Below are positions 45,065 through 56,592 of a DNA stretch of 64,000 nt, one piece after another. How positions within the stretch are numbered: position 1 is the stretch's first letter; every line of letters begins with the position of its first letter. A program made the translations under genes and the position numbers. The stretch is from Catonia carolina (lineage: Eukaryota > Arthropoda > Insecta > Hemiptera > Achilidae), in assembly GCA_035578175.1 (NCBI GenBank), contig JAQMRL010000004.1, positions 35,728,401-35,792,400 on the forward strand. Direction: 5' to 3'. The notes beneath the pieces are model-generated. The model made no database searches and was not told where the DNA came from. It saw only the letters and a program-made list of their open reading frames with translations.

Positions 45065-46850
45065 AAATAAATTTGTTTTCACGCAAAATATATTGTTTAT
45101 TTAGTTATGCAATCGCAAAAAGAGGAAAATAGGACTTTTACTAAGAATTTGCTTCAAGTGGCCAAGGAAATCTGTGCGAAAACCTAAACTAAGGCTGCCA
45201 AACATTATACTAAAACTCATTGACTAAAACGATAATAATTAACGATAATTAATTAAATTAACGAAAATTAATTTTTATTAATTACTGGTATTTTTTAAAG
45301 ATATTCTTTACAAGTTAACTTATTTATGGTCAATTAAACATTTACACCTTCTGTTCTTAATAATAACAGTGGAATTTTTCTTAGCCCATCTCTCAATTTT
45401 TATCTTTTTCATTTTTGTTTTTTTTGTCAACAGATTTATCTGTAATCTGCTCATAATACAACAATCAATAAATTTGTTACCTTTCAAAAAAACAGTTCAG
45501 AGATTTATATAACTATATATTTCAATAATATCACAATAAATTTTTAAAAAAGTAGCAATATAAGTTATAAAACAAATAAGTCTATCGAGTATCTCCATTT
45601 TAATAAAATGTTTTTATAAATAAAAATGTCAACTGAATTGATTGTCGAATCATTTTTGTGATAACAAAGCCCTTTTTTCGTATTTTATATTAAAATTTCT
45701 TTAACTGTTGACATAGTCTTTGATCTTCCAATTCTTCTTCACCAATTCCATTGAATGAAGTTGTACACAAGCTACAGTACTATTGACCAAATGTTTGGTT
45801 ATCCGACCATAACTTGGTCATATTTGAATCGGTAAAACGAGAGACTAATGTAAATTGAAATAAAAACAAAAATTTCGAAACCATTTTTAAAGAGTATGAT
45901 GACATCATATTTTAAATTGAGAGTCTTAAATATGTTTTAGCTCGAAACACTGATGTATTAATAAAAATAATAAACTTTTAAAATAAACATTTTATAAACC
46001 TTCTGTAACAGCTAAATTATAATCTATTCATTTTCTTTGAACCGCAAGTTACCAGATGACACAGAAAGCGAAAACTAAACGCTTCTGGGATATTTACAAA
46101 AAAAAAACACAAAATGTTAATTACAATATCTATTTTAATTACACAGCATTAGTCTGTCAAATCTAAACTAATCTCTTTTGGTAAGTTTAAATGCATAAAA
46201 TCTCCTTTAAGGCCGCTGGCGGTGAAGAGACTTCACATACGTGGCTTCTCAAAGACTAGGAACGTCAGTGGGTTGTTGAGAGATAATAAATTAGGGCTTT
46301 TGTGAGTTTATACATCAGTTAGTTTTGTTAATTTCGTATAAAGGAAAGCAGAACTGGATAATAAATGAGTTAGAAACCGTAATAATCATAAACGTTAAAA
46401 TAGTTTTTCATGTTTTCTTTTACGGTAATTCATTGGAAAACTGTCAATATCCAACAGACTAACAGATAAATTTCTTGACTCCCTCCACTCTTACCAAATT
46501 GCCTCTACTTTAAGGTTAGAAAAAATTGTTCCTTTTTGTAACTAGGTTAATGCCAAAAAGATAAATCAGTTCTGTCAGGTGCCTTGTATTCCTCACTTAG
46601 TTTATTTCTTTCTTCTTCCATCTTAAAGGAAATATTTATGAACTTTGTGTAGCGAAAATATCCTTGGAATAATCAACGAGTAGGCATGAGTACTAAAACG
46701 AATGAAAACCGTAAGAAAACTCCAAAAAATCTTTGAAAGTTTCTACATTATTTTTCAATGAAAATCTGTAATATTGTTGATAACATTAAAATATATAGCC
46801 CATGACTTAACCTCTTTATGCTTCACATTTGAAATCGGTTTCGTAAAAAT
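45065..46850. other. AT-rich DNA, probably intron, no exon seen
   Basis: If the Beat gene extends upstream on the minus strand this is intron. A GC-richer patch at 46190-46330 shows no recognisable coding. Confidence 0.45.
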
Positions 46851-46857
46851 TTATTTT

Positions 46858-47152
46858 TTATTCCTGATGTGAGAAAATTGCAATCTGTTTGATTTAAGAG
46901 CAATAAGCAACCCCATAACCCAATGAGATAAGAATGTTAGGTATGACGTGTAAATGAGGTATAGTCTTGTACAGATCCAGGCCGACCATTTTTGAGATTG
47001 TATGGTTAATTGAAACCAATCATAAAAATACACTGGCAACCAGTAAATTTCCTACATTTACTAGGATTTGAACAACGGAACCTTCCTCTCCGAAAATCAG
47101 CTGTTAAACAGTTGACTTTGGCGACGGTTTTACTACTAGATCAACCCAGTGG
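46858..47152 (-). mobile_element. tRNA-derived SINE, family 1, full-length copy
   Basis: Minus strand starts ACCCACTGGGTTGATCTAGT, includes AACAGCTGATTTTCGGAGAG, B-box TTGTTCAAATCC, GGTCGGCCTGGATCTGTACA and ends GATTGCAATTTTCTCACATC. The most complete tRNA head with the copy at 4766. Confidence 0.85.
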
Positions 47153-47159
47153 GTTAAGT

Positions 47160-47855
47160 TAATAAATAATGTACTTAGCCATGTAAATAATATACATGAT
47201 ACACGACAAATAAAAACATTTTGAGATTTTTAGTAAGAAATAGGAAATGAGGATACACTAATGCACAACTCGAAAGTAGGAGACACTGTGCATTACCTTG
47301 AAGCTGCAAAGGAAACAGTGTGAAGATCTTGACCGGAACAACAAAATATTATACTAAAATTCATTGATTACGAATTTCTTCTAAAAGCGTACAGTGAAAA
47401 GGTAATTATATTGACAAGTTAACTTATTTGATTCCCCGTAAAAGCCTTCTTTTCCACCTCCACCCTTATATTAGGGACTAATTAATTTTTTGGCCTGGTT
47501 CAAGTGGTAAATCATTTCTAGTTAATTACTCTTTCATTTAAAATATATAATGCCAGTAGTTTTGATTTTCATTTACTGGGTTGACTACCCCGTTAACTTA
47601 ATACGTACTTTAATTCACCAATGGGAAGGCAGATAGTATACATTTTTGAACATAAATTTATAGACTTTGATATTACATTTTAATATACAAATAACGATGA
47701 TTAGAAAATAAGAAAAACTGAATACAGTAGGTGGTAGGCCTAGTATAAAATCTACTCGATAATCTTCTTTCACCAATTTGTTTTTAATTTTTAGAATTTA
47801 AATTAAAGAAATTATTTAAATGTTTAGGATCCAAGATTTTTTATGAAAAAGGTTA
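47160..47855. other. AT-rich DNA, no gene seen
   Basis: Nothing recognisable. Confidence 0.45.
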
Positions 47856-47859
47856 TGAC

Positions 47860-48305
47860 GTGAGTGTAAAACTGGAAAAATTTAGCGATGTAAGCGTTTT
47901 ATTCGCAGGACAATAGGAAAGAAAATGATGAAAGGCACAAAATGAAATTTTATAGAGCAATGGCTGTATCACTCATAACTATGGGAGTGAAACATGGTTG
48001 TCATTAGAGAGGAATTAATCTCGTATCCAAGCTGCTGAAATGAGATTGTTGCGGGGAGTCAAAGGTTGTACTCGGTTAGATTGAGTAGGATACGTAACGA
48101 AGCTATCCGCGTCGAGTTAAACGTTCAGTTACTGTTGGAAACGTTAAGAGTATATAAGAGAAACTGGTCCACCCTTTTACTTCACATGCCAGCTCATACT
48201 TTTTTCTGCAAGGATGGAAATATAAACTTAGAGGGAAGCGAGGCTTGGGAAGGCCTAAAAAGAGATGGAAGCCGGAACAGGTCATTGAGCCTAATCCTTG
48301 ACAGA
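47860..48305 (+). pseudogene. LINE reverse transcriptase C-terminal fragment (GCTRLDRIR family)
   Basis: Contains a degraded KFYRAMAV-like block, YGSETWLSLE, IQAAEMRLLRGVKGCTRLD with a stop directly after, then after frameshifts the terminal GLGRPKKRWKPEQV-type block near 48240-48290 ending in EPNP. Same family as 18985-19475 and 41690-42300, more decayed than either. Confidence 0.75.
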
Positions 48306-48309
48306 TGAT

Positions 48310-49190
48310 GATGAGTAATGTAATTTAATGATATTTTGTCAGTGTAAGTTTTATAGTTAGTTTGTAGTCTACAACCTGGTAAAAATAAATAACTGCTATA
48401 AGTTTAAAGGAAGTTTAGTTATTATTTATTATTCAGATCCCGAACGAATTAAGGCTTGCAATATTTTTGTTACAATAAAATTTTAGGTAAGCTAAATAAA
48501 AAGATTATCTTATCAAGCAAAATATCTTTGAACGAAGTACCAAACAATAAAATAAAATTACAATCTTTATTAAATGTAAATTAACTAATAAAAAATATTT
48601 CATATCATTAACACAAATCATCTGTTTTGTCATTAAATTTATACCTTTTTAACAAAATTAAAAATTTCAAATGAAGATAGAACTGATACACTGTTTGTAT
48701 AGTAAACAGTTCTCTTTTTAATTTGTTTTGTAACGGAACGACGACTTGTTATTTGTTTTCAAGTACTAATTAATTACATGATTTAAAAAGTTTCAAATCA
48801 ATTTTCAATTAACAGTTAATTTAATCAAGGTATTTTTCGATACTTCGAAAATTGTACGTCGGATAATGTTTTATTGAAAGGTTTTATTTTTAAATAAAAG
48901 GAATAAAATTTATTAGAATAATTTAATTACTTTTAAAATTTAGTTGAAATTATAAAAAAACTGTTTTCTTTAATTTGCCGAAAAGGAATTAAAAATAGTA
49001 GATGCTTTATCAGGTACTGTAGCCAAAAGTAGAGTATGTGATAGTTCAAATAAGGGTCACATAGCATTAGTTAAAGAAAGAGATGAAGATAGTGTGTTTG
49101 TACGAGAAAGTTATGGAGTAAGAGAGAAAGATAATGTTTCAAGGGTGTACAGTTCGGTTTAGTCCGTCGTCGAAAAGAAGGAGCAATTAA
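48310..49190. other. AT-rich DNA with one unassigned open frame
   Basis: A stop-to-stop frame of 62 codons at 48974-49162 (plus) contains VDALSGTVAKSRVCDSSNKG and RDEDSVFVRESYGVREKDNV. It has balanced, protein-like composition but no start codon or clear splice acceptor. Not called as a gene. Confidence 0.25.
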
Positions 49191-49194
49191 CTTT

Positions 49195-49560
49195 CCTCTT
49201 TATCGACACAGAAATATTGATGTTCCTTTAATCAACCCCCTTCTTTAACCCCCTTTTCTTCTTCTTCTTCTTATTCCTCTTCATCATTCCTCTTGTACTT
49301 TTCTCTTTTGGCCCAAATCCTTAAAGCCATTTCCTGTCATGCTTCTTTTCCTTCTCCACTTCTACCATGTTTCCACTCCGTCACAAAAAGCATCTTCTGC
49401 CTCTTATTTCCTTCTTTTCCATCACTTATTTCTTCAACCATACAAATCGTTATATTTTTCCTTACAATTTTGATACTCCACATTTTTTATCTCATTTCTG
49501 CTTTTCTCATTATTATTTTTTATTTAGAAAACACCATTTAATTTTAAACAACACCAATTT
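49195..49560. other. Pyrimidine-rich strand-asymmetric tract
   Basis: The plus strand is dominated by C and T, including a CTT repeat (49258-49272), for over 300 bp. The two overlapping open frames here are by-products of the composition. Confidence 0.6.
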
Positions 49561-49616
49561 ATTAATCTTTATCGTTTCGTTTACGATAATAGTAAAATTT
49601 TTTTAACTAATTGCTT

Positions 49617-49760
49617 TTTTGTCAGTCTCTCTACTGGTTTGATCCAGTTATCCAAGCTGTTTAATCTTGCGTAAGTCATTTCATATCTACATACCTGCAT
49701 AACCCTATAACTTTTGTAATTTTCATTCTAACCTACCAGCTTGTTTTAAACTTCTAACAT
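49617..49760 (-). pseudogene. 3' end of a LINE, same family as 58640-59060
   Basis: CCAAGCTGTTTAATCTTGCG, AAGTCATTTCATATCTACAT and CCTGCATAACCCTATAAC match the left end of the minus-strand LINE at 58660-58740. On the minus strand this is the extreme C-terminus and 3' UTR. Confidence 0.65.
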
Positions 49761-49764
49761 TCCA

Positions 49765-51325
49765 TGTTCCAACTCGAAGAACTTCAATATCTTTTATCTG
49801 AGGTCCCCTCTGATAGTCCTCACCCGGAGATCCAAATTGAGAACCAGTTTACTTTGGAATGTTTTACCAGAGAGGACGTAACTAATTGTTTAAATAGTTA
49901 TAAAGTATAAAACAAAATTTCATATGGTGACGAGTCTTATGGCTGATTTTTAAATACTAATTTTTAAAAAGGCTTTGACTTATGGTAAAAACCATTAGTG
50001 ATTTCTGTATCTACTCTTTACGAGAATCGAATTACACTATTTTTGTTTACAAATTCCGACTTTGACTTTCGGCTTAGGGCTACTTTCAGTTGAAACTGGA
50101 ACTTCAAACCCGATCTAGGCCCACTAATCTTTTTGTGTATATTATGATCCCGAAAACGGTTTGTTGTTATACATCTTGACGGACGGATGGACAAGAAAAA
50201 TGATAAGTGACAATGTTAAAAATTGCGACCAATTAGGCCTACGCAATAAAATTTTTAGAATATTTCTCTCACTGATCCTGGTAGAAAAACAGTCAATTAT
50301 AAAAACTGTTGTTTTATTTAATTTACCGTTATAGATAACAGTGAGTAAATGAAATCAACCTATATTATAAAATATTAGTAGATCTGCTTTCACCAGTTTT
50401 GTTTTTTTTCCCAGAACTATAGACAAAACGCCCAAGCAAATTCTAATTGTAACAAAATAAATCTGTCTCAAAAAAATCACTGCTCTGTATGTTTTGTCAT
50501 ATACCAATTTTTTTTCGTTCGTGTTAGGTCTATTTTATTCGTAAAGCCTACGCAATTTTATATGCCATATTGAGCACCGCTTGTTGCTTGAAGCGATTAA
50601 AATGAGTTTGAAAATAATTTTCGCATGACAAAACGTTCTGCTTCAAAAATATTTTTAATATATAATAATTTTTACTCCTCCAATTTTGTTGGTAGGCTAT
50701 TTTAGTTAAAAAAATGTTTAATCAATTTTTTTTATTTTTGTGTAGGCAATTTTCAAATGTTATTATCATCAGATATGCTTAATTATCAGTACCGGTTTAA
50801 AAATTTATACGCAATCAGAATATTACACCTACATAATACAAGTATTTTTTTTTAAAGTATTAGAATTATTAATCTACTATAAGTGTCTTCGTGTTAGAAT
50901 TAATTTTTGTTTGATATTTTATTTCTGATTTGGAGATTAAGTTAGCCTTAGGTCGTTATTTTTATTTTGTTTTCGGATACCTACTTCAACACTTTTCTTA
51001 GCTAAAAATAACTTAAATCAACCTTTTCAATTCCAACGTCCGCTTATACGAACGTAAGTCGTGGATATCCAATAAAAATCCCAACCTTCATTAATAATAC
51101 GAGAATCGTATCTTTATGTTTTTAAGAACACTATTTAAATATTATTTTCAACTACATGAAGTATGTAGTTGATCGGAAAAAAACTGTTCTTTTGAATTAT
51201 GAATCGCCTGCTCTTTATATAAAGTATTGTGTATATGGTATGAAAAAGATGGCTCAGTGGGCTTTGGAAATCGTGATTCCAAGTGCGTAGTACGTGATGT
51301 CAGTGTTTTTTTGTCTCTTTTTGGC
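49765..51325. other. AT-rich DNA, no gene seen
   Basis: A patch at 50040-50210 (CTTGACGGACGGATGGACAA) looks repeat-derived but has no second copy here. Confidence 0.45.
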
Positions 51326-51329
51326 ATTC

Positions 51330-51630
51330 TGCTATGAAATTAGGTGTGTTTCTTATTAATTTTCATGAAGTAATTCTTTCTCATGATCTCATCGATTCCA
51401 TTTAAGATATCCTCTAGTTCTTTATTTGTCTCGGCTAATATTACTATATCATCGGCGAATCAGTATTTTTACTGATTCTCCTTGAATTTTTATTCCTGCG
51501 GCAAATTTTTCCTTCACTTCATTTATAGCCTCTTTTATATCCTACTACACATTAAAAGGTAGTGGTGACAATGAACATCCTTGTCGTACACCTTTTCTTA
51601 CAGCAGCCTCTTTATCGTTCCCTCAATTCT
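51330..51630 (-). pseudogene. LINE reverse transcriptase palm fragment
   Basis: Minus-strand translation: AAVRKGVRQGCSLSPLPFNV (RT motif B), then KFAAGIKIQGESVKI, then with one frameshift FADDIVILAETNKELEDIL (motif C, catalytic Asp pair) and MRKNYFMKINKK. The order and spacing are those of an insect LINE RT palm. The GVRQGCSLSP motif differs from the GVPQGS of the Jockey-like element, so this is another family. The frameshift and stops show decay. Confidence 0.85.
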
Positions 51631-51634
51631 TTTA

Positions 51635-52415
51635 TTATAACAGTAAGTCATGTTTTTAAATAATAGTAACAATGAAGTCTCCATAGGTTATTTAGGTTAG
51701 TAAATCAATATTATTAAACAAGGTACATTATTATTATTATTAATATCGGTATTATAGTATTATTATAATACATCCTGTGTTCGGTTGCGTGGTTATGTGG
51801 GGGATATTTGATTAGCAGGTGTTGTATTTGCTAGATGTGGTCACGTAAATGCTGACCAGTGGTTGCTAAACAGATACAATTATCTGTTGAACAGGTCGAT
51901 CTGGTTGGATGTACCACCGCAGCGTGAGCTTGCTGTACACATCGTCCATATCCATCCCTTCTATTGTATTACCATCTCTCTCAACACATACTGTCAGTCA
52001 GTTACCCTTTACCATACTCTCTTTATCTCTAATCCTCACATTAAATTTTGAAACAAAAATTTATATTTTATTTTATAGAATTCTGATAACGATGTGGTTT
52101 TAAAAAAGTAAAATACAAAATATTACTTTTTACATTTATACATGAGTGTTTTGTTTGTGAGGTTGATATGTTTTCAATTTACAGATCATATTTTATCGTA
52201 GTTTATACGTATATGGTAATCAAATGTAAAATTTCAAGTAACAAATGTGCTGATGAAATTTTCTTCTTTACTTCTGTGTAAGGTTGAAGCTTGAAATCTT
52301 AAATTGAAAAACGTGAGGACACTTGAAGTATTTGAATTGCAATTGCTATGATTCCTCAAACTATATTGTACGATTTTAAAGAACCAAATTGATGGGTTTT
52401 ATTTTTACTTTGGAA
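51635..52415. other. Intergenic DNA, no gene seen
   Basis: Includes a short TTA-rich microsatellite at 51728-51775. The overlapping frames at 51863-52103 have no domain. Confidence 0.45.
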
Positions 52416-52419
52416 AAAA

Positions 52420-52680
52420 ACAAGGCACAAGTGTACTGCTTATTTTCTTAAACGGCAGCCAAAAAATCAACAAATCTGTGGAGTTGAGTAGTCGAATAGT
52501 AAGATCTAAAGCCAAACTGGTGATCGGGGAGAACAGATTCATTATCCACAAAAGAAGGCAATCTTTTTAACAAGAGTTTTTCAAAAAGTTTTGAACAAAC
52601 CGGTAATAAACTAATAGGTCTATAAAACGTTGGATCCTGAGAAGACTTGCCTGGCTTGTGAATCATTTTAATTACTGAAT
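52420..52680 (-). pseudogene. Jockey-type LINE reverse transcriptase, finger fragment
   Basis: Minus-strand frame: VIKMIHKPGKSSQDPTFYRP, ISLLPVCSKLFEKLLLKRLP, then DHQFGFRSYYSTTQLHRF and a stop. These are the first RT motifs, matching the same blocks in the twin-primed element at 20.0 kb (SYRPISLLP, FEKLL, HQFGFRSRHST). Motif A and everything after is missing, so it is an internal fragment. Confidence 0.85.
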
Positions 52681-52689
52681 GAGTAAGCT

Positions 52690-53555
52690 GAATATATATT
52701 TTTCAATAATGGTTAAGAATAAACATAAATGTATTAATGTTAAACAGGATGATTTTTTTACAGAACAAATAATAAATGTCTTTGGACTAGCGTTTTTGTG
52801 GCTCTGTGTAAAGGAACCAATGGGTGTATATGTACATACGAGCTTTGTATTTTACATTCAGAGGAGTAATGTTCTATGAATTAATATTTTTATAATAATG
52901 TTTACAACATAATAAATAAATTAAAATAATGTAAATTTTTACTCACCAAGAAAATCAACAGCGTTTTTATTTTTGTTTTTCTTGTTTAGAAAAGACCGTA
53001 CCTGTACTAACAAAGTACAATCTACCTGTCCCTATTATAATGGTTAACAAGGGCTGTTAGTTTATTTACCTTTTAAGTTAAAAAAAGAAAAAAATTCTTT
53101 AAAGGAAAAGAAACAAACGAATGAAAAGGGAAATAAAATAAAGAGAGTGAAAAAGAAAATTTTACATGATCAAGGGATGCATTAAAAATTAGTAACACAA
53201 ATTTACTCTTTCAACAAATTCGTTCATTCTTTATTTCATCTAGATCATTGTTAAAAGTCGGAAAGTCTTCTTGAAGAGAAAATAAAAGAAAAAAGGAAAA
53301 GAGCACCTTTATTAACGACTCCCATTGTTTGAATAAAATGAAACCTTAAGAGCCTTTAATTTTGTGTCCTTTAATTACTCCATGTACCTACTTCTGTAGC
53401 TATCCTTTCTTTTACAAAATATAATCATGTAGTTTTAAAGAACGATATTCTGTTGGATTCTAATTAATCCAAATCTATTTTATCAACCTGCTTTCTAATT
53501 TGAGTTTTTGAGTTGTGATGTAGCTTATTTTTCTTTCATAATTTGTTTTTCTTAA
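52690..53555. other. AT-rich DNA, purine-rich at 53075-53160, no gene seen
   Basis: The A/G-rich tract is low-complexity. Nothing else was recognised. Confidence 0.45.
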
Positions 53556-53561
53556 TATTAA

Positions 53562-54214
53562 CCCTACAGCCGGCAATAACATTTTTCTAGACCGGCACAG
53601 AATTTCTAGTCACCGAACCGTAAGGAAATCATTAAAAATTTGCTATAAATCACAAACCGTGTCACGTGATATCAAAATAACAAAAAAAACTTAGGTAAAT
53701 AGAATAAATATATTACTGAAATTTTAATCTGACAGTAAGGGATGCTAAAACTATTTTAAAATAATATTTAGACAAATATGTTTCTAAAATTTCAGATGAC
53801 GTTATTGTTTAAAACTTTCTTAAGCTCTACTTTCAAAATTCATAATATATAAATCGTTACTTTAAGGTATATTTCAAAATAAAACCAAATAAACGAATCT
53901 GTGTTCAAAACTGAAGAATATATTATACAAAAACACATCATGTAAACGAAGAAATAACCAAATCCAGCTCTAGGACAGCGTGGTTTCTCAACAGAGAAAC
54001 AAAAAGAGAATATGTTACTAAAACTGTTGTATTATACGTAAAAACATACTTTATACATTACTAAACTATTGAACAAAACACCAAAGCTGTCTGTAGATGA
54101 AATTAAAACTAAAACGACAAAATTGCAATGCTATGAAGAAAATCCGATTTTGCGACGCGGCCGGTTCAAGAAGCGGTAACTTCTTCTCAAAATCGACGAT
54201 TGCCGGCTCTAGGG
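53562..54214. mobile_element. piggyBac-type non-autonomous element, complete
   Basis: Left terminus TTAA|CCCTACAGCCGGCAATAAC and right terminus GACGATTGCCGGCTCTAGGG|TTGA. The ends are inverted repeats (CCCTA.AGCCGGCAAT, 15 of 16) flanked by TTAA on the left and a one-base variant, TTGA, on the right. TTAA target sites and CCC...GGG termini are the signature of piggyBac transposons. At 653 bp without a transposase it depends on an outside enzyme. A related left end lies at 11579. Confidence 0.8.
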
Positions 54215-54420
54215 TTGAATATTTGTGGTTACTTTAACCTTTATGTTTTCTGTTTCTTTATCGTAAATTATTATACTTCTTTGTTTCGTTATCTTTAATA
54301 AACACAGGGAAAAAATTTCGATATCGGGATTTCAATAGTTCTTCATGTTTATTACCCTGAATATTGTTCAATACTTTATTTATTTGATTGAAAATTATAT
54401 TTAACAAAAAATAATCCATA

Positions 54421-54622
54421 ACGTGTGTATGTTGGCAATCTGTTCAATTCAGAACAATAAGCAACCCCGTGACCCAATGAGATAAGGATAATGTGTATGA
54501 CGTGTGAATGAGGTTTAGTCGTGTACAGACCCAGGCCGACCATTTCGGAGCGGGTATGGTTAATTGAACCAAACAACCGAAGTGCAACAGTAACCACAGT
54601 CTAGTATTCAAATCCTATAAAT
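54421..54622 (-). mobile_element. tRNA-derived SINE, family 1
   Basis: Minus strand: GATTTGAATACTAGACTGTG, AATTAACCATACCCGC, GGTCGGCCTGGGTCTGTACA and GATTGCCAACATACACACG. The tRNA head is missing at the right edge, where the Tc1 remnant begins. Confidence 0.8.
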
Positions 54623-54639
54623 GTTGAAATTAAATAAAG

Positions 54640-54875
54640 CGTACGATCTGGCCTGCCAACTCCTCAGAGATAAATCCTATTGATCACGTTTTGGTTATGC
54701 TTAATAAAAAGAGTTCAACGTATTGCAGTGAATCTTCAACAGCTGTGTCATATGGCGAAAGAAAAATTGCCGAATATCGACCAGGAAGAAATCCAAAAAT
54801 TGATTCAAAGAATCCCGAGACGGATGCTAGCTGTAATTAAAGTAAGTGGAGCTGCAATTCATTATAAACCACATA
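54640..54875 (+). pseudogene. Tc1-type transposase, C-terminal remnant
   Basis: The translation gives INPIDHVLVML (the motif around the last catalytic acidic residue region, PDLNPIEHVWD in intact Tc1 transposases, with the key acidic position altered), then after a frameshift KRVQRIAVNLQQLCHMAKEK, LPNIDQEEIQKLIQRIPRRM and LAVIKVSGAAIHY. This is the usual C-terminal end of Tc1-like transposases. The DNA-binding and most of the DDE catalytic domain are gone. It directly abuts a SINE on its left. Confidence 0.85.
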
Positions 54876-54879
54876 ATAA

Positions 54880-56255
54880 TTTAATTTTAATTTTTTTCAT
54901 TATCTATGAACTAAAATATGAGAAATATTCAATACTGTAAGTAACTCTTCCGTTTTTCAAAATAAAACCTTGTGTTTTTAAAGCTGTATCGTTTTTTTCA
55001 TTGAATTACCATTAAATTACTATTACTTTTATAAATATATGAAATACCCTACCGGTTAAAATTATAATAGGCCTACAATAACAACAATAACCTGGAACAT
55101 TGAAGAAAATAATGTTTTTTTGGCACTTAGCCCAAAATCTTATATGATGCGTTAATTTTGTCTAGGACTTTATTTTTTGATAGTTTCTTAATTATTTAAC
55201 CGGTAAGTTTACAAATCTAAATAAAAATATTTGATTGTTTACAAAACTTAAGAATAAATAAAACTTTTTTAAATGAAAAAAAGGTAAAAATATTAAAAAA
55301 GTTTTAGTAAAAATTGTATGGACAAAACAAGAAAAAATTGTTGTACAACTATATAAACAAAATAAATAGAACTTTTTCTACTTTAGCCTATTTTGAGTTC
55401 CACTGGGGCATAGTGAAAAGGAAAAATATATAAATGTAGTGTAGCATTAGTAGAGGTAAAGGATTATGCATGAATGGGGCTGAAGTACTGTGTGTAATGT
55501 GTAATGCCCCAAGGGAAGCACTCTACGGGGGCAAGTCTTTGTCATTGTACCGTCAAAAAGTAGTACCGTATAACGTTACTTCTACTACTACTATTATTAC
55601 TACTTCCGAAAATTTACAACTCGAATTTGAGCTAACAACAAAAAAAAACTTTTTCTCCGCTTTTATACAAACTAATCTCTGTAATGGACAAAGTCCTTTA
55701 CTAACTTTGATATTTATATAAAAGTAAAAATATGTTACATTTGATTTCCTTTGGTAAAATAAAATCCAATTCCTACAAACATATTACACTACAATACACG
55801 AAAGCTAACGTATCAAAAAATACAATGGTAGAAAAATGAATGGAGCTTGATCTTCAAAGAAAGTAGGAAATATGTTTTTGACGTTACGTATAGGTTTGCA
55901 TTATTGGTTAAATAGAACAAAATAATAAAAATAGACTTGTGCTTATGTAAAATTTTAAAATGAGTTTCTCTGCCACAATAATAATTTGATTTATATTTAT
56001 GTTGATTCTAAAGTTTTTATGTATTTCCTAGATTCCTTACTCTGGTCTTCTACAGGACAATTTTATTATTGAAATAAACCGGATGAAAAAACCTTATTCA
56101 GTTTTAAACGTATTCGTAGTTCTTTATGTTGATTTTAATACTATAAAAAATTATCTTTATTTTGTTATTACATTGTTAGTTTTTAAGCTTTTACGTAAAA
56201 AGTTTGTGTGCTGAATAACAAAATCCTTGTACCAGTTTGAATACTAATGGAAATA
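54880..56255. other. AT-rich DNA, no gene seen
   Basis: A short frame at 55470 (MNGAEVLCVMCNAPREALYG) was not recognised. Nothing else was found. Confidence 0.45.
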
Positions 56256-56414
56256 ATGTTTGATGCAACAGAGTGGAGTCTTTAGGGCAGTGATTTTCAA
56301 CCTAAAAGATATTGGAAGCCCTTTTAAGGTTGATTATTTTGCCGAACCTCTCTGAATTATAATGACAAAAATCTACAATAGTTGTGGTTTTTACCTAAGG
56401 ATATGAGTGTATAT

Positions 56415-56480
56415 TTAAGGGTAGCCAAACCGATTAATGAGTAAGCTGTACAAAATGCTGAGCAAAGTGTTCATCTCCAT
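56415..56480 (-). other. Short open frame behind a promoter candidate
   Basis: 21 codons starting MEMNTLLSILYSLLI, hydrophobic like the beginning of a signal peptide, then a stop. It is the first ATG after the promoter candidate at 56562-56592 (5' leader ~85 nt). No donor site fits before the stop. It could be a broken first exon, a short peptide or chance. Confidence 0.2.
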
Positions 56481-56561
56481 GATAAACTGATGCCTCGGAA
56501 TCGTGACCTGTTCCACCCACCGACAGCACACTCAATCAACACTTGCAAACGAATACTAACT

Positions 56562-56592
56562 CACTGACTGCGCTCGGGGGTCTCTTTATATA
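56562..56592 (-). promoter_or_regulatory. Core promoter candidate: TATA box plus initiator
   Basis: On the minus strand TATATAAAG (56592-56584) is followed, with its A+1 about 27 nt after the first T, by TCAGTG (56567-56562), the arthropod initiator. Spacing is right for Pol II. Downstream sequence to ~56470 is GC-richer than its surroundings, as expected for an exon. Confidence 0.4.

Noticed and set aside
49293..49606. Two overlapping Phe/Leu/Ser-rich frames resembling a membrane protein
   Set aside because: The hydrophobic look results from the pyrimidine-rich tract, and two frames are open at once for the same reason.
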